From assembly GCF_011421595.1 (NCBI RefSeq), contig NZ_WTLH01000009.1, forward strand, positions 4,745-68,744: a DNA stretch of 64,000 bases, read 5' to 3'. The notes below the pieces were generated by a model. The model saw only the letters and a list, made by a program, of their open reading frames with translations. It ran no database searches and was not told the DNA's origin. The position numbers were made by a program, and so were the translations under genes. Shown here piece after piece: positions 62,652-64,000 of the stretch (its first letter is position 1; each line of letters opens with the position of its first letter). The stretch comes from Streptomyces sp. YIM 98790. Its GTDB lineage: Bacteria > Actinomycetota > Actinomycetes > Streptomycetales > Streptomycetaceae.

Positions 62652-63010
62652 GAGCGATGAAGAGATTACACGCTCCCGCCCGGAAGACGAAATCGATAAC
62701 GCTCCGCGACCGCGGCGCGCGGCATCCGGCAGCAGCGCCCCGCCCCCGCCGACGCCGCCACGTCTTGGCCCGCCCGCGCCGCTCCCCGCTCCCCGCTGCT
62801 CCTCGCTGCTCCTCACTGCCGCCTGCTGTTCCCCGCTGTGATCCGGTGATTCCCGGCTGTGCTCCGGCGATCCCCGGTGCCGCGGCGCGGTGCGGCACCG
62901 GAGCGACTCCGGTACGACTATTCCGTGCGCATGCCGCCCCTCCCCGGCCCGGGCAGCCCGTCCCCGTACGCTCGCAGCACCGCCCCACCACTGTGACCCG
63001 CGGGAGCCCG
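62652..63010. other. Divergent region tRNA-Thr / amidohydrolase
   Basis: A 359-nt gap without a credible gene. From about 62780 to 62880 it consists of degenerate 9-10 bp repeats (variants of GCTCCCCGCT and GCTGCTCCTC). No promoter could be assigned with confidence. Confidence 0.5.
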
Positions 63011-64000
63011 ATGTCCTCCGCCGACACCGCCTCCGTCCTGGTATTGCGCGGTCCCCGGCTGCCCGACGGCCGCACCGTCGACGTCCGCCTCGCCGCGGGC
63101 CGCATCGCCGCCGTCGGCACCCCCGGCAGCCTCACCCCGGCCGGCACCGCCCCGGCCGCCGTCACGGTCGATCTCTCCGGCTACCTGCTGCTCCCGGCCC
63201 CCGCCGAGCCGCACGCCCACCACGACACCGCGCTCACCGCCCCCGGCGCCGGACCGCCGGCCGCCCAGGTGACGGGCCCGCCCGCCGACGACCCGGCCTG
63301 CCTCCAGCGGCGCATCACCGAGGCCGCCCTGCTCCAGCTCGGCCACGGCGCCACCGCCCAGCGCAGCCACATCGGGATCGGCGACCTCGCCGGTCTCACC
63401 GCGCTCCAGGCCGCGCTGCGCGCCCGCCGCGCCCTGCTCGGCCTCACCGACCTCTCCGTCGCCCCCGTCCCCCGGCTGCTCACCGGCCGGGCCGGCGCGG
63501 ACGGGCGGGCCCTGCTGCGCGACGCCGCCAAGATGGGCGCCGCCACCCTCGGCGGCGCCCCCGACCTCGACCCCGACCCGGCCGGCTACCTGGACGAGCT
63601 CCTGCGCACCGCCGACGAGTACGGCTGCGCCCTGGACCTGCACACCGAGGGCGACGACCCCGGCCGGCTGACCCGGCTGGCCTCCGCCGCGGCCGGGCTG
63701 CGCGCCGGTGTCGCCCTCGGGCCGTGCACCGGGCTGGCCCGGATGCCCGCCGGCACCGCGGCCCGCACCGCCGAACGGCTGGCCGCCGCCGGGGTCACCG
63801 TCGTCGCCCTGCCCCAGTCCCCCTGCGCCCTGCTGCCCGGGGACGTACCGCGCGGCACCACGCCGGTCCGGCTGCTCCGCGCCGCGGGAGTGGCGGTGGC
63901 CGCGGGCAGCGGCGCGCTGCGCGACGCCGCCAACCCCGTCGGCCGCGGTGACCCCCTGGAGGCCGCCTACCTGCTCTCCTCCGCCGGCCAGACCTCGCCC
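63011..64000 (+). CDS. Amidohydrolase, cytosine-deaminase-like (partial, cut by window edge)
   Basis: At least 330 residues, no stop before the window end. An N-terminal beta-sandwich strand pattern (RGPRLPDGRTVDVRLAAGRIAAVG) precedes the TIM barrel with the metal-binding HxH in LLPAPAEPHAHHDTAL, followed by RSHIGIGD and LDLHTEGDD with a third His. Resembles cytosine deaminase/D-aminoacylase-type amidohydrolases; the substrate is unknown. ATG at 63011 follows GGGAGCCCG. Divergent from the tRNA genes. Confidence 0.8.
   Translation, partial: MSSADTASVLVLRGPRLPDGRTVDVRLAAGRIAAVGTPGSLTPAGTAPAAVTVDLSGYLLLPAPAEPHAHHDTALTAPGAGPPAAQVTGPPADDPACLQRRITEAALLQLGHGATAQRSHIGIGDLAGLTALQAALRARRALLGLTDLSVAPVPRLLTGRAGADGRALLRDAAKMGAATLGGAPDLDPDPAGYLDELLRTADEYGCALDLHTEGDDPGRLTRLASAAAGLRAGVALGPCTGLARMPAGTAARTAERLAAAGVTVVALPQSPCALLPGDVPRGTTPVRLLRAAGVAVAAGSGALRDAANPVGRGDPLEAAYLLSSAGQTSP

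Noticed and set aside
62890-63951. Plus-strand frame rich in Arg/Pro/His
   Set aside because: Shadow of the amidohydrolase frame that starts at 63011.

Overview
The window comes from a very GC-rich actinomycete, most likely a streptomycete. The evidence is C/G in most third codon positions, GTG/TTG starts in core genes, an rpoB with a TTG start and 1161 residues, an NusG with a long acidic N-terminal extension, and a conserved core gene order. Nearly all genes of the main block lie on the minus strand. They run from the rpmG/hadAB/tRNA end (high coordinates) through secE-nusG-rplKA-rplJL-rpoBC, rpsL-rpsG-fusA-tuf, the S10 and spc ribosomal protein clusters, rpoA-rplQ, truA, rplM-rpsI and glmM, to acpS-nnr at the left edge. 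Both edges cut a gene: nnr on the left and an amidohydrolase on the right.

Layout. 1-5.6 kb: nnr (partial), acpS, a degenerate GlmS-like glutaminase domain, coaA (+), glmM, rpsI, rplM. 5.6-7.5 kb: a membrane-anchored secreted protein (+) and truA. 7.6-25 kb: the continuous S10-spc-alpha ribosomal block from rpsJ down to rplQ, including secY, adk, map, infA, rpmJ and rpoA. Hairpins sit at the rpsQ/rplN, rplO/secY and rpsD/rpoA junctions. 25.4-32 kb: an accessory island with two sodium:solute symporter modules (one MctC/ActP-like with its DUF485 partner) around a LytS/LytTR-type two-component system. 32.4-36.9 kb: tuf, fusA, rpsG, rpsL. 37.2-40.4 kb (+): an LCP-family cell-envelope protein, a small secreted protein with two Cys-containing repeats, and an orphan binding-protein-like protein without an export signal. 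40.7-50 kb: rpoC, rpoB, rplL, rplJ. 50.2-54.2 kb: a lipoprotein, rplA, rplK, nusG, secE, tRNA-Trp. 54.5-64 kb: aspartate-type aminotransferase, adenosine-deaminase family enzyme, Csp3-type copper storage protein, murB, a TetR-controlled DHA2 efflux pump, hadB, hadA, rpmG, tRNA-Met, tRNA-Thr and an amidohydrolase.

How the parts work together. Most of the window is the transcription/translation core: ribosomal proteins, RNA polymerase alpha/beta/beta', EF-Tu, EF-G, IF-1, NusG, SecE/SecY and methionine aminopeptidase. Good housekeeping promoters can be read upstream of rplM, rpsL, rplJ and rpoB. The rplJ leader carries an L10-type attenuator. The rpsL and rpsJ upstream regions share an identical 25-nt element.

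Most notable observations: (1) ribosomal protein S12 has Arg at position 88, the residue where K88R gives streptomycin resistance; (2) RpoB has Thr instead of Asn inside the rifampicin region (E. coli position 518); (3) a GlmS-like protein lacks the catalytic Cys and the SIS domains; (4) the identical leader element with two mutually exclusive hairpins before rpsL and rpsJ; (5) two matching 19-bp operators in front of tetR and its efflux gene; (6) a LytTR two-component system sandwiched between two SSS transporter modules; (7) a two-repeat, four-Cys secreted protein. I saw no insertion sequence, prophage, CRISPR array, rRNA gene or replication origin.
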